In this document: one piece after another, positions 1 to 7,549 of the stretch | Numbering within the stretch: position 1 is the stretch's first letter | Layout: every line of letters starts with the position of its first letter | Assembly: GCF_049999945.1 (NCBI RefSeq) | Contig: NZ_JBLYUB010000003.1 | Coordinates: 62,001-126,000 of the forward strand | Reading direction: 5' to 3' | Length of the DNA: 64,000 bases | Origin: Planosporangium spinosum | GTDB taxonomy: Bacteria > Actinomycetota > Actinomycetes > Mycobacteriales > Micromonosporaceae | Notes under the pieces: generated by a model | Seen by the model: the letters and a program-made list of their open reading frames with translations, nothing else | Told to the model about the DNA's origin: nothing | The model's database searches: none | Translations under genes and position numbers: made by a program

Positions 1-706
1 TGACGGCCACCAGGGTCAGGCAGGGTAGCGCCAGGTGGCGTAGCCGGTCGACCAGGACGGGTACGAAGCCGTGGGTGTCCGGGGTGCTCATGCCGCCGGT
101 GGGGAAGACGCCGGGGATCGGGCCGACGCCGACGGCGAGCACGACGATGAGCAGCAGTCCCAGCCAGAAGGTCGGCACCGACCACAGGACGAGGGCGACG
201 CCGGTGTGGAGCCGGTCGCCGAGGCTGCCGTGGCGCCACGCGCTGCGGATACCGACCCGCAGGCCGAGCAGGGCCGCGAGCACGGTGGCGGTGCCGACCA
301 GGTACACCGTGGGCAGGAGGTGCTCGCCGATCAACCCGGCGACCGACGTCTTGTACTGGTAGGACGCGCCCAGGTCGCCGTGCAGGATCCGGAGGACGTA
401 GTCGCCGAACTGGGCCGCCATCGGCTTGTCGAGGCCGAACTGGTGACGCAGGCGCGCGAGCTGCTCGGGGCTGACCGGGCGACCCTGGGTGAGGGCCCGC
501 ACCGGGTCGCCGGGGAGGACCTTGAACAGGAAGAACCCGGTGAGTAGCACGGCGACCAGGCTCACCGCCGCACCGGCAACCTTGGCGGCGACGTAGCGCA
601 GCGGCAGCGGGCCGGGTCGCGGCCGCCAGCCCCCGGCCCGTGGCGGCGCTGCCACGGGACCGGGTGGCGGGGGCTCCGGCGGCCGTCCGGTCGTGGTCGC
701 TGTCAT
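1..706 (-). CDS. ABC transporter permease, DppB/OppB type (3' end outside window)
   Basis: Inner-membrane permease of a peptide/nickel/opine-type ABC importer. The ATG at 704-706 is 8 bp after the stop of the upstream substrate-binding protein gene, so the two are probably one operon. The translation has a Pro-rich cytoplasmic N-terminus (about 30 residues), then a first membrane segment (VAGAAVSLVAVLLTGFFLF), followed by LPGDPVRALTQGRPVS, the LPGDP hallmark of DppB permeases. More membrane segments follow (HLLPTVYLVGTATVLAALLG; ALVLWSVPTFWLGLLLIVVL). The reading frame runs off the left edge with no stop, so the EAA loop and C-terminus are not visible. A second permease and ATPases would be expected further left. 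Confidence 0.9.
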   Translation of the reverse strand, partial: MTATTTGRPPEPPPPGPVAAPPRAGGWRPRPGPLPLRYVAAKVAGAAVSLVAVLLTGFFLFKVLPGDPVRALTQGRPVSPEQLARLRHQFGLDKPMAAQFGDYVLRILHGDLGASYQYKTSVAGLIGEHLLPTVYLVGTATVLAALLGLRVGIRSAWRHGSLGDRLHTGVALVLWSVPTFWLGLLLIVVLAVGVGPIPGVFPTGGMSTPDTHGFVPVLVDRLRHLALPCLTLVAV

Positions 707-714
707 GGTGGCGC

Positions 715-2592
715 CTACTCGCGGTCGTCCGCGGTGGCCCGCCGGCGGCGGGTGGTGAAGAGGACCGCGGCCGCGCCGACCATCGCGGCGATGACGACCC
801 CGACGACGGGCGCGGCGTTGCGCCTCGACGACCCGGTGGTCTTGCTGGCGGGGGCGGCCGACCACCAGGCCCAGTAGCCGTCCTGGGGGTAGTACATCCC
901 GTTGGGTTGAGGCTGCTTCTGCATCGAGCCGATCACGTCGGACCGGTAGGCCTCCAGCACGTTGGCGTAGTACAGGACGTTGACGTACGCCCCGGCGTAG
1001 AGCGTCTGCTGCATCTGCTTGAACAGGGCCGATCGCTTGACCGGGTCGTACTCGGCGAGCTGCTGCGCGTAGAGCGCGTCGTAGGCCGGGTCGCAGACGT
1101 ACGTGTCACCGGGTACGGAGCCGCCGGGGGTGTCCGGGCGGGCGGCGCAGGTCTGGATCCACAGGGCGTAGTCCGGGTCGGGGTTGGTGCTCCAGGTGTC
1201 GAATGCCAGGTCGTAGTTGCCGGCCGTCTCGGTGTCGGCGAGCGTGCCCTGGTCCATGATGCTGGTCGTGACGCCGATGCCGACGGCCTTGAACCACTCG
1301 CTGACGTAGGCGGCGTTCTGGGTGTCGTCGGCGCGCTGGGTCTGGCCCATCAGCCGCAGGGTCAACGGCTTGCCGTCGGGTGTGGTACGCATCCCGTCGG
1401 CGCCGCTGGCGTACCCGAGGCTGTCGAGTATCTGGTTGGCCCTGTCCGGGTTGTACGTGTAGGCCTGGGGCGCGTCGGGCTTCCAGTGGTTGTCCGCCCA
1501 GATCGGCGGCAGGTAACCCGCGCCCGGTTCGCCGTAACCGCCGAGCGTCTTGGCGACGAGCGTCTTCGAGTCGATCGCGTACATGAGCGCCCGGCGGAAC
1601 TGCGGATCGTGCAGCGCCGGATTGCCGTCGCCGAACGGCTGTCCGGACCTGGTCGTGGCGCCCGGGTTGATCGCGAGAGCGTAGAAGCGCTTGCCCTGGG
1701 ACTTGTTGCGGGCGATGTGCGGATCGTTGCCCAGGGCGTTGAACTGCGCCGGGGTCAGCGGGCTGACGAAGTGCGCCTCACCCTTCTTGAGGGCCTCGAC
1801 CATCGCGTCGCTGTCCTTGTAGTACCTGAAGACCACCTTGTCGAACTTCGGCCTGCCCCGCCAGTAGTTCTGGTTGGCCGTCAGTTCGATGTACTGCCCC
1901 TTGGCGTAGCCGGACAGGATGAACGGCCCGTTGCTGACGATCGGGAACTGAGTGTCGTTGTTGAACTTCCCGATGTCGGCCACGTGCGACTCCCACACGT
2001 GCTTGGGTACGACCGGGATGTCGAGGGCGAGCATCGTCGACTGCGGGCGGCTCAGCGTGACGACGAGCGTCCGGGGATCCGGTGCGGCCACGGTCTTGAC
2101 GTTGGCCACGAAGTTGCCGTTTGCCGTCGCCGCGTCCGGGTTGGTCATCATCAGGTTGTAGGTCCAGGCGATGTCCTCGGCGGTCACCGGCTGCCCGTCG
2201 GACCACGTCATCCCGTCGCGGATCGTGAACGTCCACACCAGCTTGTCGGTGGAGGTGGACCACGAGGTCGCCATGGCCGGGACGGCATGGTCGTCCCTGG
2301 GGTCGTAGTTGGTCAGGAAGTCGTAGACCAGCCGGTGGATCTGGGTCGGCAGGAGGCGCTGGGCCAGGAACGGGTTGAGCGAGTCGACGCTGCCGTTGGT
2401 CGCGACCGTCAGGGTGCGCGACCCGCCCGGTGTCGGGTCCGCCGGTGCGGCAGCGGCACCGGCGGGTGCGGCGAGCGCGGCGCACATCGCGGTCAGGGCG
2501 GCCGCCGCGGCCACGGCTTTCGTCCTGGCGACATTGTTCGCGGTGGCCAGCCGCCCGGGGCGGGTTGGCCGGTGGAAGCGGGTGGGGAACAT
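715..2592 (-). CDS. ABC transporter substrate-binding protein, family 5 (peptide type), with C-terminal membrane anchor
   Basis: Extracellular solute-binding protein feeding the permease at 1-706. I chose the ATG at 2592 because GAGGAC lies 6 bases upstream; a longer frame reaches 2667 but has no ribosome site. The N-terminus is a signal peptide (Arg-rich start, then VAAAAALTAMCAALAAPAGAA) with no lipobox cysteine. The SBP_bac_5 fold is clear from TVATNGSVDSLNPFLAQ, GMTWSDGQPVTAEDIAWTY and FRRALMYAIDSKTLV. It is unusual that the last about 35 residues form a hydrophobic helix (VVGVVIAAMVGAAAVLF) followed by TTRRRR. This looks like a stop-transfer anchor replacing the usual lipid anchor. The substrate cannot be inferred; the neighbouring DeoR regulator hints at a carbohydrate-linked ligand. 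Confidence 0.93.
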   Translation of the reverse strand: MFPTRFHRPTRPGRLATANNVARTKAVAAAAALTAMCAALAAPAGAAAAPADPTPGGSRTLTVATNGSVDSLNPFLAQRLLPTQIHRLVYDFLTNYDPRDDHAVPAMATSWSTSTDKLVWTFTIRDGMTWSDGQPVTAEDIAWTYNLMMTNPDAATANGNFVANVKTVAAPDPRTLVVTLSRPQSTMLALDIPVVPKHVWESHVADIGKFNNDTQFPIVSNGPFILSGYAKGQYIELTANQNYWRGRPKFDKVVFRYYKDSDAMVEALKKGEAHFVSPLTPAQFNALGNDPHIARNKSQGKRFYALAINPGATTRSGQPFGDGNPALHDPQFRRALMYAIDSKTLVAKTLGGYGEPGAGYLPPIWADNHWKPDAPQAYTYNPDRANQILDSLGYASGADGMRTTPDGKPLTLRLMGQTQRADDTQNAAYVSEWFKAVGIGVTTSIMDQGTLADTETAGNYDLAFDTWSTNPDPDYALWIQTCAARPDTPGGSVPGDTYVCDPAYDALYAQQLAEYDPVKRSALFKQMQQTLYAGAYVNVLYYANVLEAYRSDVIGSMQKQPQPNGMYYPQDGYWAWWSAAPASKTTGSSRRNAAPVVGVVIAAMVGAAAVLFTTRRRRATADDRE

Positions 2593-2672
2593 GGCGTCCT
2601 CACGATTGGTGTGGCGCGGAGGGGGATCGTGCGTGCCGGCACCGATGCGTGGCGGTGAGTCTGGCACCGGGT

Positions 2673-2722
2673 ACGGTAACCGTCAACAGTCCACATTGAT
2701 GTAGGCAAAAATCCACATCGAT
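2673..2722. promoter_or_regulatory. Candidate DeoR operator: direct repeats plus small palindrome
   Basis: TCCACATTGAT (2690-2700) and TCCACATCGAT (2712-2722) are direct repeats 22 bp apart, about two helical turns. Beside them is the palindrome ACGGTAACCGT (2673-2683). On the minus strand TTGACGG overlaps the palindrome and could be a -35 element for the ABC operon. DeoR-family proteins often bind direct repeats, so the adjacent regulator is the natural candidate. This is an inference from position and repetition only. Confidence 0.4.
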
Positions 2723-2867
2723 TCGGTACGATGTCTTTGCGGGTCGGGTGGCCGAGCGGCCGCCGTGTGGACGCGAGGCCGGCTCGTGGTGTGAGCGGCC
2801 GCTCGTACGGGCCCGGCTGCGATCGATGCCGACAACGCGCCCGCGCCCGATCAATTCCGGACTCGGT

Positions 2868-2985
2868 GATCCGGGCACGGTGGTCCCGGGCGGGGACCCG
2901 GGCGCAGCGGTCCCGGACAATGGCGATCCCGGACAGTGACGGTGCCGGACAATGACGGTCCCGGGGCGCGGTGGTCCGGATGTGC
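2868..2985. repeat. Degenerate GC-rich tandem repeat
   Basis: Imperfect repetition of words such as GGTCCCGG, GACAATGGCGATCCCGG and GACAATGACGGTCCCGG just upstream of the DeoR gene. Units are unequal and diverged. It resembles the other slippage-type repeats in this window. Confidence 0.5.
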
Positions 2986-3046
2986 TGACCTCCGAGCGCG
3001 GTGCTCGGGGGCGACGGTCCCGGATGGAGTGGCGGAGTCTCGACCC

Positions 3047-3853
3047 ATGGAGGAACAACTGCTTCCCGCGGTGCTCCCGGAGCAGCGGCGCCTGCAGATC
3101 GCCGCGCAGGTGCGGCGCGAGCACCGCGTCCGGGTGGACGACCTGGCCCGGCGGTACGCCGTGTCCGGCGAGACCATCCGCCGCGACCTTCAGGTCCTGG
3201 AGGAGCGCGGACTGCTGCGCCGCGTCTACGGCGGCGCCGTCATCCACGACGACCGTGGCTGGGGCGCGGCCGCCGACGGGCATGACGTCGCGCACCCGGA
3301 TCCGACGCGGGTCATCGCCGCCGCTGCCGGTGCACTGGTCGAGCCCGGCGACACGCTCATCCTGGACGTCGGTGCCACGGTGGGGGAGGTCGCCCGGTCG
3401 CTGCCCGCTACCTTCGCGGGGCGGGTCCTCTGTGCCGGCCTGCCCGCGGCCGCCGAGTTGGCCGGTCGGGACGGAATCGAGGTCCACCTGGCCGGCGGCC
3501 GGCTGCGCCCGGGCGACCTGGCCTGTACCGGCGGCGCCGCCGAGCGGTTCTTCGCCGACTACTTCGCCGACCGGGCGTTCCTGGCCGCCGACGGCGTCCA
3601 CCCCCGGGCGGGCGTCACCGCCGCCCGCCTCGACGAGATCCCGGTCCGGCAGGCGATCCTGCGGCAGGCCCGCGAGACCTACCTCCTCGCGGACTCGTCC
3701 GCGATCGGCAGGATCGCCGTCGGCCGGGTCTGTGCGCTGTCCGGCGTCACCGCGGTCATCACGGACGCGGACGCCGACCCCGAGGTGGTCGCGGCCCTGG
3801 AGCAGGCCGGTACCCGCGTCGTGGTCGCCACGTCCGTACCGGCCCTGGATTAG
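3047..3853 (+). CDS. DeoR-family transcriptional regulator
   Basis: Cytoplasmic sugar-responsive repressor type, 268 residues, the usual family size. The ATG at 3047 begins MEEQLLPAVLPEQRR, the normal DeoR start with EQRR before the winged helix; the longer frame upstream is low-complexity. The N-terminal HTH (about residues 10-65) includes VRVDDLARRYAVSGETIRRD and the recognition-helix end VLEERGLLRRVYGGAV. The C-terminal DeoRC sensor domain shows DTLILDVGATVGEVAR and the late effector-loop region YLLADSSAIGR. It is divergent from the ABC transporter genes and probably controls them. The ligand, usually a sugar phosphate, cannot be told. Confidence 0.93.
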   Translation: MEEQLLPAVLPEQRRLQIAAQVRREHRVRVDDLARRYAVSGETIRRDLQVLEERGLLRRVYGGAVIHDDRGWGAAADGHDVAHPDPTRVIAAAAGALVEPGDTLILDVGATVGEVARSLPATFAGRVLCAGLPAAAELAGRDGIEVHLAGGRLRPGDLACTGGAAERFFADYFADRAFLAADGVHPRAGVTAARLDEIPVRQAILRQARETYLLADSSAIGRIAVGRVCALSGVTAVITDADADPEVVAALEQAGTRVVVATSVPALD

Positions 3854-3946
3854 TCCGTACCCGGCCGCGAGCAGGAGCGTAACCGGCTGCTGCCGTCCGG
3901 GCGTCCTCCGTCGGGTGCGCGTCGCCCGCTGCTGGCTGTGCCTCTC

Positions 3947-4315
3947 CTACCGCCGGCTGCGCCGAACCGCCTCGCCCAGCGCCTCCGGGGTGCGGCCGAC
4001 GATGGCCGAACCGTCGTCGAGCAGCAGGATCGGACGCTGGATCAGTTCGGGTGCCTCGACCATCGCCTCGACCCATCGCCGGGCGTTCGCCTCGTCGCGC
4101 GGCCAGTCCGCCATGCCCCGTACGGCCGCGGCCGGCTCGCCGGTCCGGCAGATGTCCCACGGCTCGGCGCGCAGGCGGCGCAGCACGTCGACCAGCTCCT
4201 CGGCGGTCGGCGGCTGCGCCAGGTACGCGCGCAGCCGATACGGCACCCGCGCGGCGTCCAGCGTGTCGCGGGCGCCGGCGCACTTCGAGCACGACGGGTT
4301 GTTCCACAGTTCCAT
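3947..4315 (-). CDS. ArsC/Spx-family reductase
   Basis: Small cytoplasmic thioredoxin-fold protein (122 residues) of the ArsC family, whose members reduce arsenate or act as Spx-like redox proteins. The ATG at 4315 gives MELWNNPSCSKCAGARDTLD. The catalytic N-terminal Cys sits in NPSCSKC. The second Cys three residues later makes a CxxC pair that classical ArsC (CSxSR) lacks. The Arg-rich ArsC signature is only partly kept; ELIQRPILL matches the conserved substrate-binding region RPI. There is no ars operon around it, so an arsenate role is not supported by context. It reads in the same direction as the protease gene upstream but is separated by a hairpin and a 230 bp gap. Confidence 0.85.
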   Translation of the reverse strand: MELWNNPSCSKCAGARDTLDAARVPYRLRAYLAQPPTAEELVDVLRRLRAEPWDICRTGEPAAAVRGMADWPRDEANARRWVEAMVEAPELIQRPILLLDDGSAIVGRTPEALGEAVRRSRR

Positions 4316-4396
4316 GCCGGTGATGCTCGCACGTTGCCTGCCGGTGCCTCCGCGCTGACGCGTCGGCCGGCGGCCCGTCCGGCGGGCTCGACGTGT

Positions 4397-4446
4397 CCAC
4401 CAGCCTGGGCACGTCCACACGTGCCCACCAGCCTGGGCACGTCCAC
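4397..4446. repeat. Two direct copies of a 22 bp sequence
   Basis: The 22 bp word starting CCACCAGCCTGGGCACG occurs at 4397-4418 and again, identically, at 4425-4446 (28 bp period). It lies between the ArsC-like gene and the protease terminator. Confidence 0.7.
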
Positions 4447-4489
4447 CGGTACGGGAACCGATCGCGACAGTCTGTGGCGCCCCGCACGA

Positions 4490-4523
4490 GGGAGATGCCG
4501 TCGCGAACCCGACGGCACCTCCC
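4490..4523 (-). terminator. Hairpin terminator of the protease gene
   Basis: Inverted repeat GGGAGATGCCGTCG / CGACGGCACCTCCC (arms 4490-4503 and 4510-4523, one mismatch, 6-base loop) just beyond the protease stop codon at 4546. There is no U-tract, as is common in actinomycetes. Confidence 0.7.
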
Positions 4524-4545
4524 CGCGCGTGACGCGGAACCCGGT

Positions 4546-5589
4546 CTAGAAGACGCTCACGCCGTAGACGCTGAGCGGCTCGGTGACGGGCTGGAAGTAG
4601 GTCGTGCCGCCGGAGGAGCAGTTGCCGCTGCCGCCGGAGGTCAGACCGTACGCGGTCGTGCCGGCGTAGAGCGAGCCGCCGCTGTCGCCGGGCTCGGCGC
4701 AGACGGTGGTGCGGATCAGGCCGGAGACGCTGCCCTCGGCGTAGTTGACGGTCGCGTTGAGCGCGGTGACCCGACCGCTGTGAGTGCCGGTGGTGCTGCC
4801 TCGGCGGTACACGGTCTGGTTGACGGCCGGGGTGCCGGCGCTGGTGATGTCCTGCGAGCCGACGGTGCCGGAAACGGTGACGGAGGTGTTGGTGTACCGG
4901 ACGATGCCGTAGTCGTTGCCCGGGAAGCTGGTGCCGGCCCGGGTGCCCAGGGTCGTGCTGCCGTTGGTCCAGGTCGAGCCGATATTGGTGCAGTGGCCGG
5001 CGGTCAGGAAGTAGTACGTGCTGCCGCTGCGCACGTTGAAGCCGAGCGAGCAGCGGGCCCCGCCGGTGTAGATGGCGTCCCCACCGGAGATCCGCGTGCT
5101 CAGGGTGCCCGGCATGTGGACGACGCGGACGGTACCGCCGAGCCGGGCCACCGTGGCGTTGAGCTGGTCGAGCCGGGCGCCGGTGACGGTGCTGTCGGCC
5201 TCGACGACGACCTGGTTGGACTGCGGGTCCACCGCCCAGGCGGTACCGGGGATCTTGGCGGTGCGGTCGAGTTCGGCGGTTGCGCTGTTCAGTTGCGCGG
5301 AGCCGTACCTGACCAGCTTCGGCACGGCGCCGGCGGTGCTGACGGTCTGCGCGGCGGCGTCGTCGGTGACGGTGACGACCATCTTGCCGGTGGTCGAGTC
5401 CAGGTAGGAGCCGGCCGAGCGGGCGCCGAGCCGGTCTGCCAGTCGCTGGGCGGCGTCGGCGTTGGCCGCGGTCATGGTGGCGGCCGGGGCGGCCTGGGCC
5501 AGGGACGGGACGGCCAGCACGCCGGTGACCAGTCCAGCGGCCGCGAGGGTGAGTGCGGCGTGGCGGAGTGAGGACCTTGTGAGTCTCAC
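4546..5589 (-). CDS. Secreted streptogrisin-type serine protease (S1E) with alpha-lytic prodomain
   Basis: Exported chymotrypsin-like endopeptidase, 347 residues. I chose the GTG at 5589 because GGAGG sits 5 bases upstream and it starts the signal peptide (RLTRSSLRHAALTLAAAGL). The chain then has a pro-region (about 35-165, alpha-lytic-type prodomain) and a mature enzyme starting near ISGGDAIYTGG (167 on), the usual streptogrisin N-terminus. The triad is visible: His199 in TAGHC, Asp226 in NDYGIV, Ser303 in GDSGG. Cys180/200 and Cys297/324 fit the family disulfides. The prodomain acts as a folding chaperone and is removed on activation. A hairpin follows the stop. An SSI-type inhibitor of this protease class is encoded at 21927. 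Confidence 0.96.
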   Translation of the reverse strand: MRLTRSSLRHAALTLAAAGLVTGVLAVPSLAQAAPAATMTAANADAAQRLADRLGARSAGSYLDSTTGKMVVTVTDDAAAQTVSTAGAVPKLVRYGSAQLNSATAELDRTAKIPGTAWAVDPQSNQVVVEADSTVTGARLDQLNATVARLGGTVRVVHMPGTLSTRISGGDAIYTGGARCSLGFNVRSGSTYYFLTAGHCTNIGSTWTNGSTTLGTRAGTSFPGNDYGIVRYTNTSVTVSGTVGSQDITSAGTPAVNQTVYRRGSTTGTHSGRVTALNATVNYAEGSVSGLIRTTVCAEPGDSGGSLYAGTTAYGLTSGGSGNCSSGGTTYFQPVTEPLSVYGVSVF

Positions 5590-5820
5590 GCGAACCTCCG
5601 GGGGGAGTCCACGCGGGGCGTTCGGGATTGAACGCTTGCCGGTAGGCCAGATGCTGCCACCCTCGACAATCAATCGAAAAGAGTAAATACATGTTCCGTA
5701 GATCGGCTAAAGCGGACGACTCCCCACCTTCGGTACTCATCGATTTTGGGCAATGGGTGGTTCTGTCCGGTGTGCGGGGGATGTGGACGGGGCCAGACGA
5801 TGTCCGGGCGCCTGCCGGGC

Positions 5821-5920
5821 CGGGCGCCTGCCAAGGCCGGGTGTCGCGGGGGTCGGGCGCCTGCCAAGGCCGGGTGTCGCGGGGGCCGGGCGCCTGCCAA
5901 GGCCGGGTGTCGCGGGGGCC
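5821..5920. repeat. 33 bp tandem repeat, three copies
   Basis: Three nearly identical 33 bp units (5821-5853, 5854-5886, 5887-5919) built on GCCTGCCAAGGCCGGGTGTC, ending against the stop codon of the P450 gene. The period is a multiple of three, so all frames stay open through it, which creates spurious ORFs. The remaining gap to 5589 is AT-richer near 5680-5690 and may carry the protease promoter; I see no gene there. Confidence 0.9.
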
Positions 5921-5926
5921 GGGCGG

Positions 5927-7207
5927 CTACCGGGGCGGGAATCGCAGGGGTAGACGCTCCGGTCCGTAGAGCCCGGTCGGTGGGCGCCACGCCACGGGGC
6001 CGGTGACGGTCGGCGCCTCGAACCGTTCGGCGAGCACCCGCAGCGACGTGGCGATCTCGGCACGGGCGGTGGCCGCGCCCAGGCAGTAGTGCGGCCCGCC
6101 GCCCATCGTGAGGTGCCCGACCTCCCGCCGGCGCGTGATGTCGAACCGGTGGCCGCCGGGGAACACCCGCGGATCCCGGTTGGCCGACTGGCCGCACACC
6201 AGCACGAACGTGCCCGTCGGGACCGGTATCCCGTGCAGTTGCACGTCCTCGTACGCGAACCGGAAGCCCGCCGGCACCGATGGTGCCCAGCGCATGACCT
6301 CCTCCACCGCCTGCGGTGCCAGGTCGGGCCGGTCGCCGAGCAGCCGCCACTGTTCCGGGTGCGCGGCGAACGCCACCATGGCCTGCCCGAGCTGGTTGCG
6401 GGTGGTGTCGTGGGCGGCGAACACCAGCGTCACGGCGAGGTTGCGGAGTTCCTCGGTGCTGAGCCGATCGCCGGCCTCCTCCGCGGTGACGAGCGCCGAC
6501 AGCAGGTCGTCGTGCGGGTGCGCCCGGCGCTGCGCGATGAGCTCGTCGAGGTACCCGTGCAGCCCGACCACCGCGTCCTCGACCCGGTCGCGGCACTCGG
6601 CCAGGTTGAAGCTGAAGACCAGTCCCATGTCGGTCGACCAGTGGCGGAACAGTTCGTAGTCCTCGGCCGGTACCCCGAGCAGCTCGCACATGACCGCCAC
6701 CGGCAGCGGGTCGGCGAAGGCGTCCATGAACTCGCAGTCGTCCGCTTCTGCGATCCGGTCGGCCAGCCGCGTCGCGCGTTCGTGCATGAACGGGCGCAAC
6801 CCTTCGATCACGCGTGGGGCGAACGCCCGGTTGACCAGGCGCCGCAGCCGGGCGTGGTCCTCGCCCTGGCGGTGCAGGATGATCGGGACGAACCAGTCGT
6901 ACAGCGGACCGTCCGTGATGCCCTGCAGTGCCAGATAGCGCTCGCCGTTCTGGGCGAAACGGCGGTCATGCAGCACCTCCTGTGCCTCGGCGTACCGCAG
7001 GACGATCAGGCCCAGTGGGGTCAGGGCGTACCAGCTCAGTTCGCGGGCCTCGGTCACCGCGGGCGAGTCGAACCGGAATTCGGGATCGGTGACGTCCAGA
7101 AAGGGCGTGTCCAGTGATGTGGGCAGGGGCGGTGACGTGGGTGCATCCAGTGGCGCGGACGCGTCGAGTGACGCGGGCGTGTCCGACGGCGTGGCGGAGA
7201 TGGGCAC
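5927..7207 (-). CDS. Cytochrome P450
   Basis: Soluble bacterial class I P450 monooxygenase, 426 residues from the GTG at 7207 (GAGGGGAG 5 bases upstream; the frame is open further but without a ribosome site). It has the I-helix oxygen-binding motif (VFAAHDTTRNQL), the K-helix ExxR (EEVMR) and the heme loop GGGPHYCLGA with axial Cys375. The residue before the GGG is Met where most P450s have Phe. A variable Ala/Pro/Ser/Asp-rich stretch (about 5-35) precedes the fold. No ferredoxin or reductase gene is adjacent, and no biosynthetic partners are near, so the substrate is unknown. A tandem repeat abuts its 3' end. Confidence 0.95.
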   Translation of the reverse strand: MPISATPSDTPASLDASAPLDAPTSPPLPTSLDTPFLDVTDPEFRFDSPAVTEARELSWYALTPLGLIVLRYAEAQEVLHDRRFAQNGERYLALQGITDGPLYDWFVPIILHRQGEDHARLRRLVNRAFAPRVIEGLRPFMHERATRLADRIAEADDCEFMDAFADPLPVAVMCELLGVPAEDYELFRHWSTDMGLVFSFNLAECRDRVEDAVVGLHGYLDELIAQRRAHPHDDLLSALVTAEEAGDRLSTEELRNLAVTLVFAAHDTTRNQLGQAMVAFAAHPEQWRLLGDRPDLAPQAVEEVMRWAPSVPAGFRFAYEDVQLHGIPVPTGTFVLVCGQSANRDPRVFPGGHRFDITRRREVGHLTMGGGPHYCLGAATARAEIATSLRVLAERFEAPTVTGPVAWRPPTGLYGPERLPLRFPPR

Positions 7208-7317
7208 GACGGCTCCCCTCGTTCTGGCACGGAAAGTATGTGGCCAGGTACGGAACGTCACCGTAATCGTCACCGGGTGCGCACGGTAGGTCGGAGTGCA
7301 TCGGCGGCCCGCCATTG

Positions 7318-7389
7318 CCTACCCGCGCACCGGCGGCTCCGCCTACCCGCGCACCGGCGGCTCCGCCTACCCGCGCACCGGCGGCTGCC
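7318..7389. repeat. 24 bp tandem repeat, three copies
   Basis: Three units of CCTACCCGCGCACCGGCGGC plus four bases, at 7318-7341, 7342-7365 and 7366-7389 (last unit slightly diverged), in the divergent gap between the P450 and sensor-kinase genes. Confidence 0.85.
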
Positions 7390-7477
7390 CGCGCGGGCGA
7401 CCTCGTCCGCGCGGCGTGGCGGAGCCCCGGCATTCGGGGCACATCACGCACCTACCATGTACACACGCATGAACGGG

Positions 7478-7517
7478 CGAGTCCGACACCGGGTGGTACG
7501 TACCGGTGTCGGACTCG
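7478..7517. promoter_or_regulatory. Long inverted repeat upstream of sensor kinase
   Basis: Perfect 15 bp arms CGAGTCCGACACCGG (7478-7492) and CCGGTGTCGGACTCG (7503-7517) with a 10 bp centre, ending 32 bp before the kinase start. It could be an operator or a transcript hairpin. No partner regulator is adjacent. Confidence 0.55.
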
Positions 7518-7549
7518 TGCGCACGGTCGCACGGTCGAGGAGTCGGTGG

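Larger units (their letters stand above)
2593..3046. other. Divergent intergenic region between binding-protein gene and DeoR gene
   Basis: No convincing gene. It holds the candidate operator at 2673-2722 near the binding-protein gene. From about 2868 to 2985 there is a degenerate GC-rich repeat of GGTCCCGG/GACAATGACGGTCCCGG-like words. The rest shows nothing I can name. Confidence 0.5.

Noticed and set aside
640..2658. 672-codon open frame on the + strand opposite the binding-protein gene
   Set aside because: It is antisense to a clear family 5 binding protein. Its translation is Arg/Val/Gly-rich without domains, as expected from high-GC mirror frames.
3947..4315. Arsenic-resistance determinant
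   Set aside because: No arsR, arsB or acr3 gene nearby and the active site is CxxC instead of the classical form.
3947..5740. 597-codon minus frame running through the ArsC-like gene and across the protease gene
   Set aside because: Only its last 122 codons are real (ArsC-like). The remainder is an out-of-frame shadow of the streptogrisin gene.
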